Positions 34,423 to 43,257 of a stretch of 64,000 bases of DNA are shown here, piece by piece. Under the pieces are notes generated by a model. That model ran no database searches. It had not been told where the DNA came from and saw only the letters and a program-made list of their open reading frames with translations. Numbering within the stretch: position 1 is the first letter of the stretch; each line of letters starts with the position of its first letter. The position numbers were made by a program, and so were the translations under genes. This DNA is from Pseudomonas fluorescens (GTDB lineage Bacteria; Pseudomonadota; Gammaproteobacteria; Pseudomonadales; Pseudomonadaceae). Location of the stretch: contig NZ_LR134318.1 in assembly GCF_900636825.1 (NCBI RefSeq), positions 5,255,501 to 5,319,500 on the forward strand, in the 5' to 3' direction.

Positions 34423-35043
34423 TTACTTGGAGTAGAGCTCGACAATCAGGCTTTCGTTGATGTCGGCGGACAGATCACTGCGAGCAGGAACGTTCTTGAA
34501 AACGCCCGACTTCTTCTCAGTGTCTACTTCTACCCATTCTACGCGGCCACGTTGGGCACACAGATCGAGAGCTTGGACAATGCGAAGTTGGTTTTTTGCT
34601 TTCTCGCGAACTGCAACCACGTCACCAGCACGAACCTGATACGACGGAACGTTTACGGTCTGACCGTTAACGCTGATCGACTTGTGCGATACCAGCTGAC
34701 GGGATTCGGCACGAGTCGAACCAAAGCCCATACGGTATACAACGTTGTCCAGACGGCATTCGAGCAGTTGCAGCAGGTTTTCACCGGTTGCACCTTTCTT
34801 GCCAGCAGCTTCTTTGTAGTAGCCGCTGAACTGACGCTCGAGAACGCCGTAGATACGACGGACCTTCTGCTTTTCACGCAGTTGGGTGCCGTAATCGGAC
34901 TGGCGACCGCGGCGTTGGCCGTGGATACCAGGTGCTGCTTCAATGTTGCACTTCGATTCGATCGCGCGCACGCCGCTCTTCAGGAAGAGATCGGTGCCTT
35001 CGCGACGAGCGAGTTTGCATTTTGGACCAATGTAACGAGCCAT
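34423..35043 (-). CDS. rpsD: 30S ribosomal protein S4
   Basis: 206 residues. The N-terminus MARYIGPKCKLARREGTDLF and the S4 RNA-binding domain (CRLDNVVYRMGFGSTRAESRQLVSHKSI) are both clear. It is a primary 16S rRNA binder that nucleates 30S assembly. In E. coli it represses the alpha operon through a pseudoknot over the rpsM start; whether that holds here cannot be read directly. The gene is 18 bp after rpsK. Confidence 0.98.
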   Translation of the reverse strand: MARYIGPKCKLARREGTDLFLKSGVRAIESKCNIEAAPGIHGQRRGRQSDYGTQLREKQKVRRIYGVLERQFSGYYKEAAGKKGATGENLLQLLECRLDNVVYRMGFGSTRAESRQLVSHKSISVNGQTVNVPSYQVRAGDVVAVREKAKNQLRIVQALDLCAQRGRVEWVEVDTEKKSGVFKNVPARSDLSADINESLIVELYSK

Positions 35044-35061
35044 TCTTTACAATCTCCTGGA

Positions 35062-35451
35062 TTACACGCGGCGCTTCTTCGGCGGACGGCACCCGTTGTG
35101 CGGGATTGGCGTCACGTCGGTGATGCTGGCGATCTTGTAGCCACAGCCGTTCAAAGCGCGGACTGCGGATTCACGACCTGGACCTGGACCCTTGACGTTG
35201 ACGTCGAGGTTTTTCAGGCCGTATTCCAGCGCAGCTTGACCAGCACGCTCAGCAGCTACTTGAGCAGCGAACGGGGTGGACTTGCGGGAACCGCGGAAAC
35301 CCGAACCACCGGAGGTAGCCCAGGAAAGAGCGTTACCTTGACGGTCGGTAATGGTCACGATGGTGTTGTTAAAAGATGCATGGATGTGGGCGATGCCATC
35401 AACCACTGTCTTTTTAACTTTTTTACGAGGACGAGCAGCAGGTTTTGCCAT
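35062..35451 (-). CDS. rpsK: 30S ribosomal protein S11
   Basis: 129 residues with a basic N-terminus (ARPRKKVKK) and conserved GIAHIHASFNNTIVTITDRQG, GSRKSTPFAAQVAAERA and the C-terminal THNGCRPPKKRRV-type ending (here PHNGCRPPKKRRV). S11 is part of the 30S platform near the mRNA exit. It is encoded between rpsM (30 bp) and rpsD. Confidence 0.98.
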   Translation of the reverse strand: MAKPAARPRKKVKKTVVDGIAHIHASFNNTIVTITDRQGNALSWATSGGSGFRGSRKSTPFAAQVAAERAGQAALEYGLKNLDVNVKGPGPGRESAVRALNGCGYKIASITDVTPIPHNGCRPPKKRRV

Positions 35452-35481
35452 GATTAAATTCCTGTCGATTCGCTGGGGCGA

Positions 35482-35838
35482 TTACTTGCGGATCGGCTTA
35501 CGCGGACCTTTACGGGTACGCGCGTTGGTCTTGGTACGCTGACCGCGCACTGGAAGACCGCGACGATGACGCAGACCGCGATAGCAACCGAGGTCCATCA
35601 AGCGCTTGATTTTCATGTTGATTTCGCGACGCAGGTCACCTTCAGTGGTGAACTTCGCCACTTCGCCACGCAGCTGTTCAATTTGCTCGTCGCTCAGATC
35701 TTTGATCTTTGCGGCTGGGTTTACCCCAGTCTCTGCACAGATCTTCTGTGCAGTTGTGCGACCAACACCATAGATGTAGGTCAGCGAGATAACAGTATGC
35801 TTGTTATCTGGAATGTTAACGCCTGCAATACGGGCCAT
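35482..35838 (-). CDS. rpsM: 30S ribosomal protein S13
   Basis: 118 residues, MARIAGVNIPDNKHTVISLTYIYGVG start with helix-two-turns-helix and the conserved GCYRGLRHRRGLPVRGQRTKTNARTRKGP tail that touches P-site tRNA. First gene of the alpha operon, with its own promoter and an upstream hairpin between rpmJ and this gene. Ribosome site TTGGAG precedes the start. Confidence 0.98.
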   Translation of the reverse strand: MARIAGVNIPDNKHTVISLTYIYGVGRTTAQKICAETGVNPAAKIKDLSDEQIEQLRGEVAKFTTEGDLRREINMKIKRLMDLGCYRGLRHRRGLPVRGQRTKTNARTRKGPRKPIRK

Positions 35839-35897
35839 TCAGTGGGACTCCAATTGACAGCTACCTACGCCCCGGAAGCCAAGAAATAGGGCGCGAG

Positions 35898-35926
35898 ATA
35901 ATATCGCTGTAATAACAAATAATCAA
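35898..35926 (-). promoter_or_regulatory. sigma70-type promoter of the alpha operon
   Basis: On the minus strand TTGATT (35921-35926), a 17-bp spacer and TATTAT (35898-35903) form a good housekeeping promoter 60 bp upstream of rpsM. It starts immediately after the hairpin that follows rpmJ, so the alpha genes can be transcribed apart from the spc genes. Confidence 0.7.
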
Positions 35927-35950
35927 CCCGGTAGCGCACTAGCTACCGGG
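35927..35950 (-). terminator. hairpin/terminator between rpmJ and rpsM
   Basis: CCCGGTAGC / GCTACCGGG, a perfect 9-bp stem with a 6-nt loop, is followed on the minus strand by TTGATTATTTGTT. The T-run is broken, so read-through is likely. It marks the end of the spc operon. Confidence 0.7.
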
Positions 35951-35968
35951 CTTGAAGCACAATCACAC

Positions 35969-36085
35969 TCAGCCTTGGCGCTGTTTGTGACGCGGTTCCG
36001 CGCTGCAAATTACTCGAACAACACCTTCGCGGCGAATAATCTTGCAGTTACGGCACAGCTTTTTCACCGATGCACGAACTTTCAT
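35969..36085 (-). CDS. rpmJ: 50S ribosomal protein L36
   Basis: 38 residues, read directly from the sequence: [20 protein letters not shown], then [18 protein letters not shown]. The zinc ligands C11, C14, C27 and H33 are all present, so this is the zinc-binding (C+) form. It lies 27 bp downstream of secY and is the last gene of the spc operon, the usual position. Confidence 0.97.
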
Positions 36086-36112
36086 CACCAACTCCTCGAA
36101 CCTTATGGGTAC

Positions 36113-37441
36113 TCAGCGCAACATGCCGCTGCCGTAACCCTTCAGGTTGGCTTTCTTCATCAGGGATTCGTACTGGTGCGAAACGAGGTGCGATTGTACT
36201 TGGGACATGAAGTCCATCACAACCACGACCACGATCAGCAACGAGGTCCCGCCAAGGTAGAACGGAACGTTTGCCGCAACCACCAGGAACTGGGGCAACA
36301 GACACACGGCCGTCATGTATAGAGCACCGAACAGGGTCAAACGAGTCAGAACGCCATCAATGTAGCGTGCAGACTGCTCACCCGGACGGATACCCGGAAT
36401 AAAGGCACCGGACTTCTTCAGGTTTTCCGCTACATCTTTCGGATTGAACATCAACGCCGTATAGAAGAAGCAGAAGAAAATAATCCCTGCACTAAACAGC
36501 AGAATATTCAACGGCTGACCAGGAGCGATCGACTGCGAGATGTCCTGCAGCCAGCCCATACCTTCAGACTGACCAAACCAGGTACCCAACGAAGCCGGGA
36601 ACAGCAAGATGCTGCTCGCGAAAATGGCCGGAATAACACCGGCCATGTTCACCTTCAGCGGCAAGTGGCTGGTCTGCGCAGCGAAGACCTTACGGCCCTG
36701 CTGACGCTTGGCGTAGTGAACAGCAATACGACGCTGACCACGCTCAATGAACACCACGAAACCGATAATCGCTACTGCCAGCAAACCGATGGCAACCAGG
36801 GCGAAGATATTGATATCACCCTGACGCGCAGACTCGAAAGACTGCCCGATTGCTCTCGGAAGACCGGCGACGATACCTGCGAATATCAACATCGAGATAC
36901 CGTTGCCAACACCACGCTCAGTAATCTGCTCACCCAGCCACATCATGAACATCGCACCAGCCACAAACGTGGATACCGCGACGAAATGGAAGCCAAAGTC
37001 ACCAGTGAACGAAACGCCCTGCCCTGCCAGACCAATGGACATGCCAATTGCCTGAACAAGAGCTAGGACGACAGTGCCGTAGCGGGTGTACTGAGCGATC
37101 TTGCGACGCCCAGCTTCACCTTCCTTCTTCAACTGTTCCAGCTGCGGGCTGACGGCGGTCATCAGTTGCATGATGATCGATGCCGAGATGTACGGCATGA
37201 TCCCCAATGCAAAGATGCTCATCCGTTCCAGCGCACCGCCGGAGAACATGTTGAACAAGCTAAGAATGGTCCCCTCATTCTGTCGAAACAGGTCTGCAAG
37301 TCGGTCCGGGTTGATACCTGGAACCGGGATGTGTGCGCCTATTCGGTAGACGATAATCGCCAGGAACAGAAAACGCAGACGAGCCCAGAGTTCAGACATA
37401 CCGCCTTTGCCGAGCGCAGAGAGAGCACCTTGCTTAGCCAT
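36113..37441 (-). CDS. secY: protein translocase subunit SecY
   Basis: 442 residues with ten membrane helices. Landmarks are FLFLAIIVYRIGAHIPVPGI (helix 1), the plug region after it, GIMPYISASIIMQLMT (lateral-gate helix) and the cytoplasmic loops with GVGNGISMLIFAGIVAGLP. SecY forms the inner-membrane protein-conducting channel with SecE (also encoded in this window) and SecG. Its ATG follows directly on the rplO stop (TAAATG), so translation is probably coupled. Confidence 0.98.
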   Translation of the reverse strand: MAKQGALSALGKGGMSELWARLRFLFLAIIVYRIGAHIPVPGINPDRLADLFRQNEGTILSLFNMFSGGALERMSIFALGIMPYISASIIMQLMTAVSPQLEQLKKEGEAGRRKIAQYTRYGTVVLALVQAIGMSIGLAGQGVSFTGDFGFHFVAVSTFVAGAMFMMWLGEQITERGVGNGISMLIFAGIVAGLPRAIGQSFESARQGDINIFALVAIGLLAVAIIGFVVFIERGQRRIAVHYAKRQQGRKVFAAQTSHLPLKVNMAGVIPAIFASSILLFPASLGTWFGQSEGMGWLQDISQSIAPGQPLNILLFSAGIIFFCFFYTALMFNPKDVAENLKKSGAFIPGIRPGEQSARYIDGVLTRLTLFGALYMTAVCLLPQFLVVAANVPFYLGGTSLLIVVVVVMDFMSQVQSHLVSHQYESLMKKANLKGYGSGMLR

Positions 37442-37879
37442 TTATTCCTCGAACTTGCCGCCAGCTGCTTCGATAGCCGAACGCGCACCTTTGGTGGCGC
37501 CGATTCCCTTGCCGATAGTGACAGCGCGAGTCACTTCACCGGACAGCATGATTTTCACACGCTGTACGTTGACGTTGATCACGTTGGCATCTTTCAGGGA
37601 CTGCACAGTGACGATGTCGCCTTCCACTTTAGCCAGCTCGGACAGACGCACTTCTGCGCGGTCCATGGCTTTCAGGGAAACGAAACCGAATTTCGGCAGG
37701 CGACGATGCAGCGGCTGTTGACCGCCTTCAAAGCCTGGAGCAATGGTGCCACCGGAGCGGGAGGTTTGACCTTTGTGGCCGCGGCCACCAGTCTTACCCA
37801 AACCGCTACCGATACCACGGCCCGGACGATGCTTTTCGCGACGGGAACCCGGCGCTGGACTCAGATCATTGAGTTTCAT
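37442..37879 (-). CDS. rplO: 50S ribosomal protein L15
   Basis: 145 residues with the Gly/Arg-rich N-terminus (MKLNDLSPAPGSRREKHRPG, GIGSGLGKTGGRGHKGQ) and the globular C-terminus (VEGDIVTVQSLKDANVI, GATKGARSAIEAAGGKFEE). A late-assembling 23S rRNA binder. It lies between rpmD (3 bp) and secY (0 bp) in the standard spc order. Confidence 0.98.
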   Translation of the reverse strand: MKLNDLSPAPGSRREKHRPGRGIGSGLGKTGGRGHKGQTSRSGGTIAPGFEGGQQPLHRRLPKFGFVSLKAMDRAEVRLSELAKVEGDIVTVQSLKDANVINVNVQRVKIMLSGEVTRAVTIGKGIGATKGARSAIEAAGGKFEE

Positions 37880-37882
37880 CGA

Positions 37883-38059
37883 TTAACCCTCGACACGCAG
37901 CATGTAGTAAGCCTTGTTGATCATCCCGCGATTCTCGGGAGTATCCTGGACTTCTACAGTGTGACCGATGCGACGCAGACCCAGACCCTTAACGCACAGT
38001 TTGTGATTAGGGATGCGGCCGGTCATGCTTTTGATCAACGTTACTTTAACGGTAGCCAT
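37883..38059 (-). CDS. rpmD: 50S ribosomal protein L30
   Basis: 58 residues, read from the sequence: [20 protein letters not shown] at the start, then [17 protein letters not shown] and a [18 protein letters not shown] end. This is a typical short bacterial L30. It begins 2 bp after the rpsE stop and ends 3 bp before rplO. Confidence 0.97.
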
Positions 38060-38061
38060 GA

Positions 38062-38562
38062 TCAGAAGATCTCCTTCACAGTCAGGCCACGCTTCGCAGC
38101 GATGGACTCAGGAGATTGCATAGCCTTCAGACCCTTGAAAGTGGCGTGAACCACGTTTACCGGGTTAGTCGAGCCATAGCACTTGGCCAGAACGTTCTGA
38201 ACGCCAGCAACTTCGAGGACAGCACGCATAGCGCCGCCAGCGATGATACCGGTACCTTCAGAAGCAGGCTGCATGTACACCTTCGAAGCGCCGTGACCGG
38301 ACTTCATTGCGTACTGCAGAGTGGTGCCGTTCAGGTCAACTTGAATCATGTTACGGCGAGCAGCTTCCATTGCCTTCTGGATCGCAGCAGGCACTTCACG
38401 TGACTTGCCACGGCCGAAGCCAACACGCCCTTTACCATCACCTACCACGGTCAACGCGGTGAAAGTGAAGATACGGCCGCCTTTAACGGTTTTGGCTACG
38501 CGGTTAACTTGAACCAGCTTCTCGATGTAGCCTTCGTCGCGCTTTTGGTCGTTATTTGACAT
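38062..38562 (-). CDS. rpsE: 30S ribosomal protein S5
   Basis: 166 residues. The double-stranded-RNA-binding-like N-terminal domain ([41 protein letters not shown]) is followed by the C-terminal domain ([35 protein letters not shown]). S5 shapes the mRNA entry site and decoding fidelity; the spectinomycin-site loop VAKTVKGGR has the common sequence. 3 bp after rplR. Confidence 0.98.
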
Positions 38563-38565
38563 AAC

Positions 38566-38916
38566 TTAGAACTCCAGCCCAGCTTCACGAGCAGCATCAG
38601 CCAGCGCTTTAACGCGGCCGTGATACTTGAAGCCAGAGCGGTCGAAAGCCACTTGCGAGACGCCAGCGGCCTTAGCACGCGTAGCGACCAGCTGGCCAAC
38701 CTTTGTGGCCGCGTCGATGTTGCCGGTGGCACCATCACGCAGTTCTTTATCCAAAGTCGAGGCACTTGCCAGGACTTTGTTGCCGTCGGCCGAGATGACC
38801 TGGGCGTAGATGTGCTGCGACGAGCGGAACACGCAGAGACGCACGACTTCGAGTTCGTGCATTTTCAGGCGTGCTTTGCGAGCGCGACGCAGTCGAGTAA
38901 CTTTTTTGTCGGTCAT
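38566..38916 (-). CDS. rplR: 50S ribosomal protein L18
   Basis: 116 residues: basic N-terminus (TDKKVTRLRRARKARLKM), then LCVFRSSQHIYAQVI and the C-terminal FDRSGFKYHGRVKALADAAREAGLEF that is diagnostic for L18. It binds 5S rRNA with L5 and L25. It is encoded 10 bp after rplF. Confidence 0.98.
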   Translation of the reverse strand: MTDKKVTRLRRARKARLKMHELEVVRLCVFRSSQHIYAQVISADGNKVLASASTLDKELRDGATGNIDAATKVGQLVATRAKAAGVSQVAFDRSGFKYHGRVKALADAAREAGLEF

Positions 38917-38926
38917 TTGCTATGCC

Positions 38927-39460
38927 CTACTTCTTCTTGGCTTCTTTACGACGGACGACTTCGTCCGCGTAGCGCACACCTTTGCCTTTGTACGGCTCTG
39001 GTGGACGGAAGTCGCGGATCTCAGCAGCCACTTGACCTACCAGCTGCTTGTCGATGCCCTTGATCAGGATATCGGTCTGGCTAGGTGTCTCAGCGGTGAT
39101 GCCTTCCGGCAGTTCGTAATCCACTGGGTGCGAGAAGCCAAGGGCAAGGTTCAGAACCGTGCCTTTTGCTTGCGCTTTGTAACCAACACCGACCAGCTGG
39201 AGCTTACGCTCGAAGCCTTGGCTAACGCCTTGGACCATGTTGTTTACCAACGCACGCGTGGTACCGGCCATTGCGCGAGTTTGTTGATCGCCATTGCGAG
39301 CAGCGAAACGCAGCTCACCAGCTTCTTCAACAATCTCAACGGACGAATGGATGTTCAGTTCAAGAGTGCCCTTGGCACCCTTCACCGAAAGCTGTTGGCC
39401 TGCGAATTTGACTTCGACACCGGCTGGCAGCTTAACGGGGTTCTTAGCGACGCGAGACAT
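38927..39460 (-). CDS. rplF: 50S ribosomal protein L6
   Basis: 177 residues, two repeated L6 domains. MSRVAKNPVKLPAGVEV starts the first, and the second ends with the conserved IRDFRPPEPYKGKGVRY signature. It sits near the factor-binding site of the 50S. It begins 12 bp after rpsH. Confidence 0.98.
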   Translation of the reverse strand: MSRVAKNPVKLPAGVEVKFAGQQLSVKGAKGTLELNIHSSVEIVEEAGELRFAARNGDQQTRAMAGTTRALVNNMVQGVSQGFERKLQLVGVGYKAQAKGTVLNLALGFSHPVDYELPEGITAETPSQTDILIKGIDKQLVGQVAAEIRDFRPPEPYKGKGVRYADEVVRRKEAKKK

Positions 39461-39472
39461 GCTTATCCCCCC

Positions 39473-39865
39473 TTAGAACACAGTGCAAAGAACTTCGCCG
39501 CCGACACCGGCAGCGCGCGCAGCACGATCCGTCATCACACCTTTGTTGGTGGAGACGATAGACACGCCAAGACCGCCACGAACTTTCGGCAGATCTTCAA
39601 CGGACTTGTACTGACGCAGGCCTGGACGACTAACGCGCTTCACTTCTTCGATAACCGGACGGCCTTCGAAGTACTTCAGCGAGATGGACAACGACGGCTT
39701 AGCGTCGGTGGTGATCTGAAAATCCGCGATGTAACCTTCGTCCTTCAGGACTTTTGCTACAGCAGCCTTCAACGTGGAAGACGGCATGCTTACGACAGAC
39801 TTTTCAGCCATCTGGGCATTACGGATTCGAGTTAGCATGTCCGCTAACGGGTCCTGCATACTCAT
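39473..39865 (-). CDS. rpsH: 30S ribosomal protein S8
   Basis: 130 residues: MSMQDPLADMLTRIRNAQMA at the start and the conserved RAARAAGVGGEVLCTVF end with the serine/glycine-rich 16S contact region (VSTNKGVMTDRAAR). In E. coli S8 represses the spc operon by binding mRNA near rplE. Here the gene is preceded by an unusually long 209-bp gap after rpsN containing a strong hairpin. Confidence 0.98.
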   Translation of the reverse strand: MSMQDPLADMLTRIRNAQMAEKSVVSMPSSTLKAAVAKVLKDEGYIADFQITTDAKPSLSISLKYFEGRPVIEEVKRVSRPGLRQYKSVEDLPKVRGGLGVSIVSTNKGVMTDRAARAAGVGGEVLCTVF

Positions 39866-39984
39866 GGGCTAGACGCTCCTAATACAAAAAAATTAGCCTT
39901 GCGGCTACTACTTGTCGCCGAGAACTTCCGGGCATGAAAAACACGGGCTCAGGCGAGCCGGTCATTCTAGACACACCCCAGAAA

Positions 39985-40014
39985 TGAATCAAGCCCCAAA
40001 AGGGGCTTGATTCA
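39985..40014. other. 13-bp hairpin in the rpsN-rpsH gap
   Basis: TGAATCAAGCCCC (39985-39997), loop AAAA, GGGGCTTGATTCA (40002-40014) is a perfect stem inside the 209-bp gap 39866-40074. It lacks a T-run on the minus strand, so it is not a simple terminator. A smaller GGCTC/GAGCC hairpin lies downstream of it in the mRNA (near 39949-39962). Confidence 0.85.
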
Positions 40015-40074
40015 GATTCAAGGTCACCGATGGTCAGGTTCTTGCGAACCCGAACATCAAGACTTTGACAGCGA

Positions 40075-40380
40075 TTACCAGCTGGCTTTAACCAGACCTG
40101 GAACGTCACCACGCATTGCGGCTTCACGCAGCTTGTTACGGCCAAGGCCGAACTTGCGATAAACGCCGTGCGGACGACCAGTCAGGCGGCAACGGTTACG
40201 CATGCGCGAAGCGCTTGCGTCACGTGGTTGCTTCTGCAGAGCTACGGTAGCTTCCCAACGCGCTTCTGGACTTGCGTTCAGATCGACGATGATAGCTTTC
40301 AGCGCTGCACGCTTGGTGGCGTACTTGGCAACAGTGAGCTGACGCTTCAGCTCACGGTTTTTCATGCTCATCTTAGCCAT
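40075..40380 (-). CDS. rpsN: 30S ribosomal protein S14 (zinc-free type)
   Basis: 101 residues: MAKMSMKNRELKRQLTVAKY at the start, GRPHGVYRKFGLGRNKLREAAMRGDVPGLVKASW at the end. This is the long C-minus form, without the CxxC zinc motif. Start 40380 matches the family; the frame is open further upstream into rplE. It follows rplE by 13 bp. Confidence 0.98.
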   Translation of the reverse strand: MAKMSMKNRELKRQLTVAKYATKRAALKAIIVDLNASPEARWEATVALQKQPRDASASRMRNRCRLTGRPHGVYRKFGLGRNKLREAAMRGDVPGLVKASW

Positions 40381-40393
40381 TTTCCTACTCCAA

Positions 40394-40933
40394 TCAGTTG
40401 CGGAACGGGAATTTGAAAGCACGCAGCAGAGCGCGGCCTTCATCATCGTTCTTGGCAGTGGTGGTCAGGGTAATGTCCAGACCGCGGAGAGCATCGATCT
40501 TGTCGTAGTCGATTTCCGGGAAAATGATCTGCTCTTTCACGCCCATGCTGTAGTTACCACGACCATCGAAGGACTTGGCATTCAGGCCGCGGAAGTCGCG
40601 AACCCGAGGCAGGGAGATCGACAGCAGACGATCCAGGAACTCGTACATACGCTCACGGCGCAGAGTCACTTTGACACCGATCGGCCATCCTTCGCGGACT
40701 TTGAAGCCAGCGATGGATTTACGAGCGTAGGTCACAACGACTTTTTGGCCGGTGATCTTTTCCAGGTCAGCAACAGCGTGCTCGATGACTTTTTTGTCAC
40801 CGACCGCTTCGCCCAGACCCATGTTCAGGGTGATTTTTGTAACGCGTGGAACTTCCATCACGTTCGAAAGCTTAAGTTCTTCCTTAAGCTTCGGTGCGAT
40901 TTCCTTCCAGTAAATCTCTTTTAGTCGTGCCAT
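40394..40933 (-). CDS. rplE: 50S ribosomal protein L5
   Basis: 179 residues: ARLKEIYWKEIAPKLKEELK at the start, then IGVKVTLRRERMYEFLDRLL and the LP(R)VRDFRGLNAKSFDGRGNY signature of L5. It binds 5S rRNA and contacts P-site tRNA. 20 bp after rplX. Confidence 0.98.
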   Translation of the reverse strand: MARLKEIYWKEIAPKLKEELKLSNVMEVPRVTKITLNMGLGEAVGDKKVIEHAVADLEKITGQKVVVTYARKSIAGFKVREGWPIGVKVTLRRERMYEFLDRLLSISLPRVRDFRGLNAKSFDGRGNYSMGVKEQIIFPEIDYDKIDALRGLDITLTTTAKNDDEGRALLRAFKFPFRN

Positions 40934-40953
40934 GGTCTTCTACCTAGCAGTGT

Positions 40954-41268
40954 TCAAGCATCAACCGCTTTTTGGGTCGACTTGAAGACACGAATTTTCT
41001 TGCCGTCTTCTACTTTGAAACCAACGCGGTCAGCCTTGTTGGTTTCGCCGTTGAAAATGGCGACGTTAGAAGCGTCCAGTGGAGCTTCTTTTTCGACGAT
41101 ACCGCCTTGCACGCCCGACATCGGGTTAGGCTTGGTATGACGCTTGACCAGGTTCAGACCGCTGATAACCAGACGGTTATTAGCAAGAACCTTGAGCACC
41201 TTACCGCGCTTACCTTTGTCTTTGCCGGCGATCACGATGATCTCGTCGTCACGACGAATCTTTTGCAT
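40954..41268 (-). CDS. rplX: 50S ribosomal protein L24
   Basis: 104 residues with an N-terminal KOW motif (RDDEIIVIAGKDKGKRGKVL) and GLNLVKRHTKPNP. It starts 50S assembly on 23S rRNA and lies near the exit tunnel. 11 bp after rplN. Confidence 0.98.
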   Translation of the reverse strand: MQKIRRDDEIIVIAGKDKGKRGKVLKVLANNRLVISGLNLVKRHTKPNPMSGVQGGIVEKEAPLDASNVAIFNGETNKADRVGFKVEDGKKIRVFKSTQKAVDA

Positions 41269-41279
41269 GTCGGATCTCC

Positions 41280-41648
41280 TTACAGCACTTCTGGGGCGAG
41301 CGAGACGATCTTCATGAACTTCTCAGTACGAAGTTCACGGGTCACTGGCCCAAAGATACGGGTGCCGATCGGCTCTTGCTTGTTGTTCAGAAGAACAGCA
41401 GCGTTGCCATCAAAGCGGATAATGGAGCCATCAGCACGACGTACGCCGTGACGAGTGCGGACTACAACAGCAGTCATCACTTGGCCTTTTTTCACTTTAC
41501 CGCGAGGAATTGCTTCCTTAACGGTAACTTTGATGATGTCACCGATACCAGCGTAACGACGATGGGAGCCACCAAGCACCTTGATGCACATAACGCGGCG
41601 AGCGCCGCTGTTATCGGCCACATCGAGCATGGATTGAGTCTGAATCAT
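41280..41648 (-). CDS. rplN: 50S ribosomal protein L14
   Basis: 122 residues: MIQTQSMLDVADNSGARRVM, GDIIKVTVKEAIPRGKVKKG and the end REKFMKIVSLAPEVL-type sequence (here TEKFMKIVSLAPEVL). This is the standard bacterial length. It begins 23 bp after rpsQ and heads the spc gene order. Confidence 0.98.
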   Translation of the reverse strand: MIQTQSMLDVADNSGARRVMCIKVLGGSHRRYAGIGDIIKVTVKEAIPRGKVKKGQVMTAVVVRTRHGVRRADGSIIRFDGNAAVLLNNKQEPIGTRIFGPVTRELRTEKFMKIVSLAPEVL

Positions 41649-41671
41649 ATAATTTCTCCGACCCCTAGCCC

Positions 41672-41938
41672 TTAGACTTCCACAGCGCGTTCGAGAACAT
41701 CAACCAGCGCCCAAGACTTGGTCTTGGCCATCGGACGAGTTTCACGAATAGTGACTTTGTCGCCGATGTGGCACTGATTGGTTTCGTCGTGCGCGTGCAG
41801 CTTAGTCGAACGCTTAACGTATTTACCGTAGATCGGGTGCTTTACGCGACGCTCGATCAGAACGGTGATGGTTTTGTCCATCTTGTCGCTGACAACACGG
41901 CCAGTCAGCGTACGGACAGTTTTTTCGGCTTCAGCCAT
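41672..41938 (-). CDS. rpsQ: 30S ribosomal protein S17
   Basis: 88 residues: EKTVRTLTGRVVSDKMDKTI, an OB-fold, with HIGDKVTIRETRPMAKTKSW. A primary 16S binder. ATG 41938 is preferred; it lies 2 bp after the rpmC stop, while an upstream ATG at 41944 would overlap rpmC. Confidence 0.98.
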   Translation of the reverse strand: MAEAEKTVRTLTGRVVSDKMDKTITVLIERRVKHPIYGKYVKRSTKLHAHDETNQCHIGDKVTIRETRPMAKTKSWALVDVLERAVEV

Positions 41939-41940
41939 GA

Positions 41941-42132
41941 TCACTTACCTGCCTGCTGGTTGAGCACAGTCTTCACGCGAGCGATGTCACGCTTAACTTG
42001 CGAGAGCAGATGAGACTGCCCCAACTGGCCAGTTGCTTTCTGCATACGCAGATTGAACTGGTCGCGCAGCAAGCCGAGCAGTTGCTCGTTCAGCTGCTGT
42101 GCGGATTTTTCACGAAGTTCATTCGCTTTCAT
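41941..42132 (-). CDS. rpmC: 50S ribosomal protein L29
   Basis: 63 residues: [20 protein letters not shown], helical hairpin with [18 protein letters not shown]. Its ATG overlaps the rplP stop as TGATG, so translation is coupled. It sits by the exit tunnel of the 50S. Confidence 0.97.
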
Positions 42133-42545
42133 CACATCACCGTCCGTTTAACAAAGGCGGTGGCGAGCGGCAGCTTTGCAGCAGCCAGGGCAAAAGCCTC
42201 ACGCGCCAGCTCTTCAGAAACACCCTCGATTTCATACAGGACTTTGCCTGGCTGAATCTGGGCAACCCAGTACTCCACACTACCCTTACCTTTACCCATA
42301 CGAACTTCGAGGGGCTTTTTGGAAATAGGCTTGTCCGGGAATACACGGATCCAGATCTTGCCGCCACGTTTAACGTGACGGGTCAGTGCACGACGCGCTG
42401 ACTCGATCTGACGAGCGGTGAGACGACCACGAGCTACAGACTTCAGCGCGAACTCGCCGAAGCTGACTTTGCTACCGCGCTGAGCCAGACCACGGTTGTG
42501 GCCTGTCATCTGCTTGCGGAACTTCGTACGCTTAGGTTGCAACAT
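42132..42545 (-). CDS. rplP: 50S ribosomal protein L16
   Basis: 137 residues: [20 protein letters not shown] at the start, [19 protein letters not shown] and [19 protein letters not shown], both diagnostic. L16 helps position A-site tRNA. 12 bp after rpsC; it ends in the TGATG overlap with rpmC. Confidence 0.98.
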
Positions 42546-42557
42546 TTGGCGTACCCC

Positions 42558-43244
42558 TTACTTAGCAGCTTTTTTACGAGGCGCTGGTGCTTGTGGCTTC
42601 AGCTCTTCTTGGCGACCACCAATTACTTCGCCTTTGAAGATCCAAACCTTTACACCGATCACACCGTAAGTGGTGTGAGCTTCGTAGTTGGCATAGTCGA
42701 TGTCGGCACGCAGGGTGTGCAATGGCACACGACCTTCGCGATACCATTCAGTACGTGCGATTTCAGCACCGCCGAGACGACCGCTCACTTGGATTTTGAT
42801 GCCTTTGGCACCAATGCGCATGGCGTTCTGAACTGCGCGCTTCATAGCGCGACGGAACATTACACGGCGCTCCAGCTGCTGAGCTACGCTCTGCGCAACC
42901 AGCATACCGTCGAGCTCCGGCTTGCGGATCTCTTCGATATTGATGTGCACAGGCACACCCATTTGCTTGGTCAGGTCCTGACGCAGTTTCTCAACATCTT
43001 CACCTTTCTTCCCGATAACGATACCTGGACGAGCGGTGTGGATGGTGATACGTGCAGTTTGGGCCGGACGATGGATATCGATACGGCTTACGGACGCGCT
43101 TTTTAGTTTGTCTTGGAGATACTCACGCACTTTCAGATCTGCGAACAAGTAGTCCGCATAAGTCCGACCGTCTGCGTACCAGACGGAGGTGTGCTCCTTG
43201 ACGATTCCCAGGCGAATGCCAATGGGATGTACTTTCTGACCCAT
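42558..43244 (-). CDS. rpsC: 30S ribosomal protein S3
   Basis: 228 residues. [20 protein letters not shown] starts the mature protein, a KH domain follows ([20 protein letters not shown]), then the C-terminal domain with [20 protein letters not shown]. It forms the mRNA entry channel. The frame is open upstream inside rplV, but 43244 is the conserved start. Confidence 0.98.
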
Positions 43245-43257
43245 CTCTTCGACTCCG

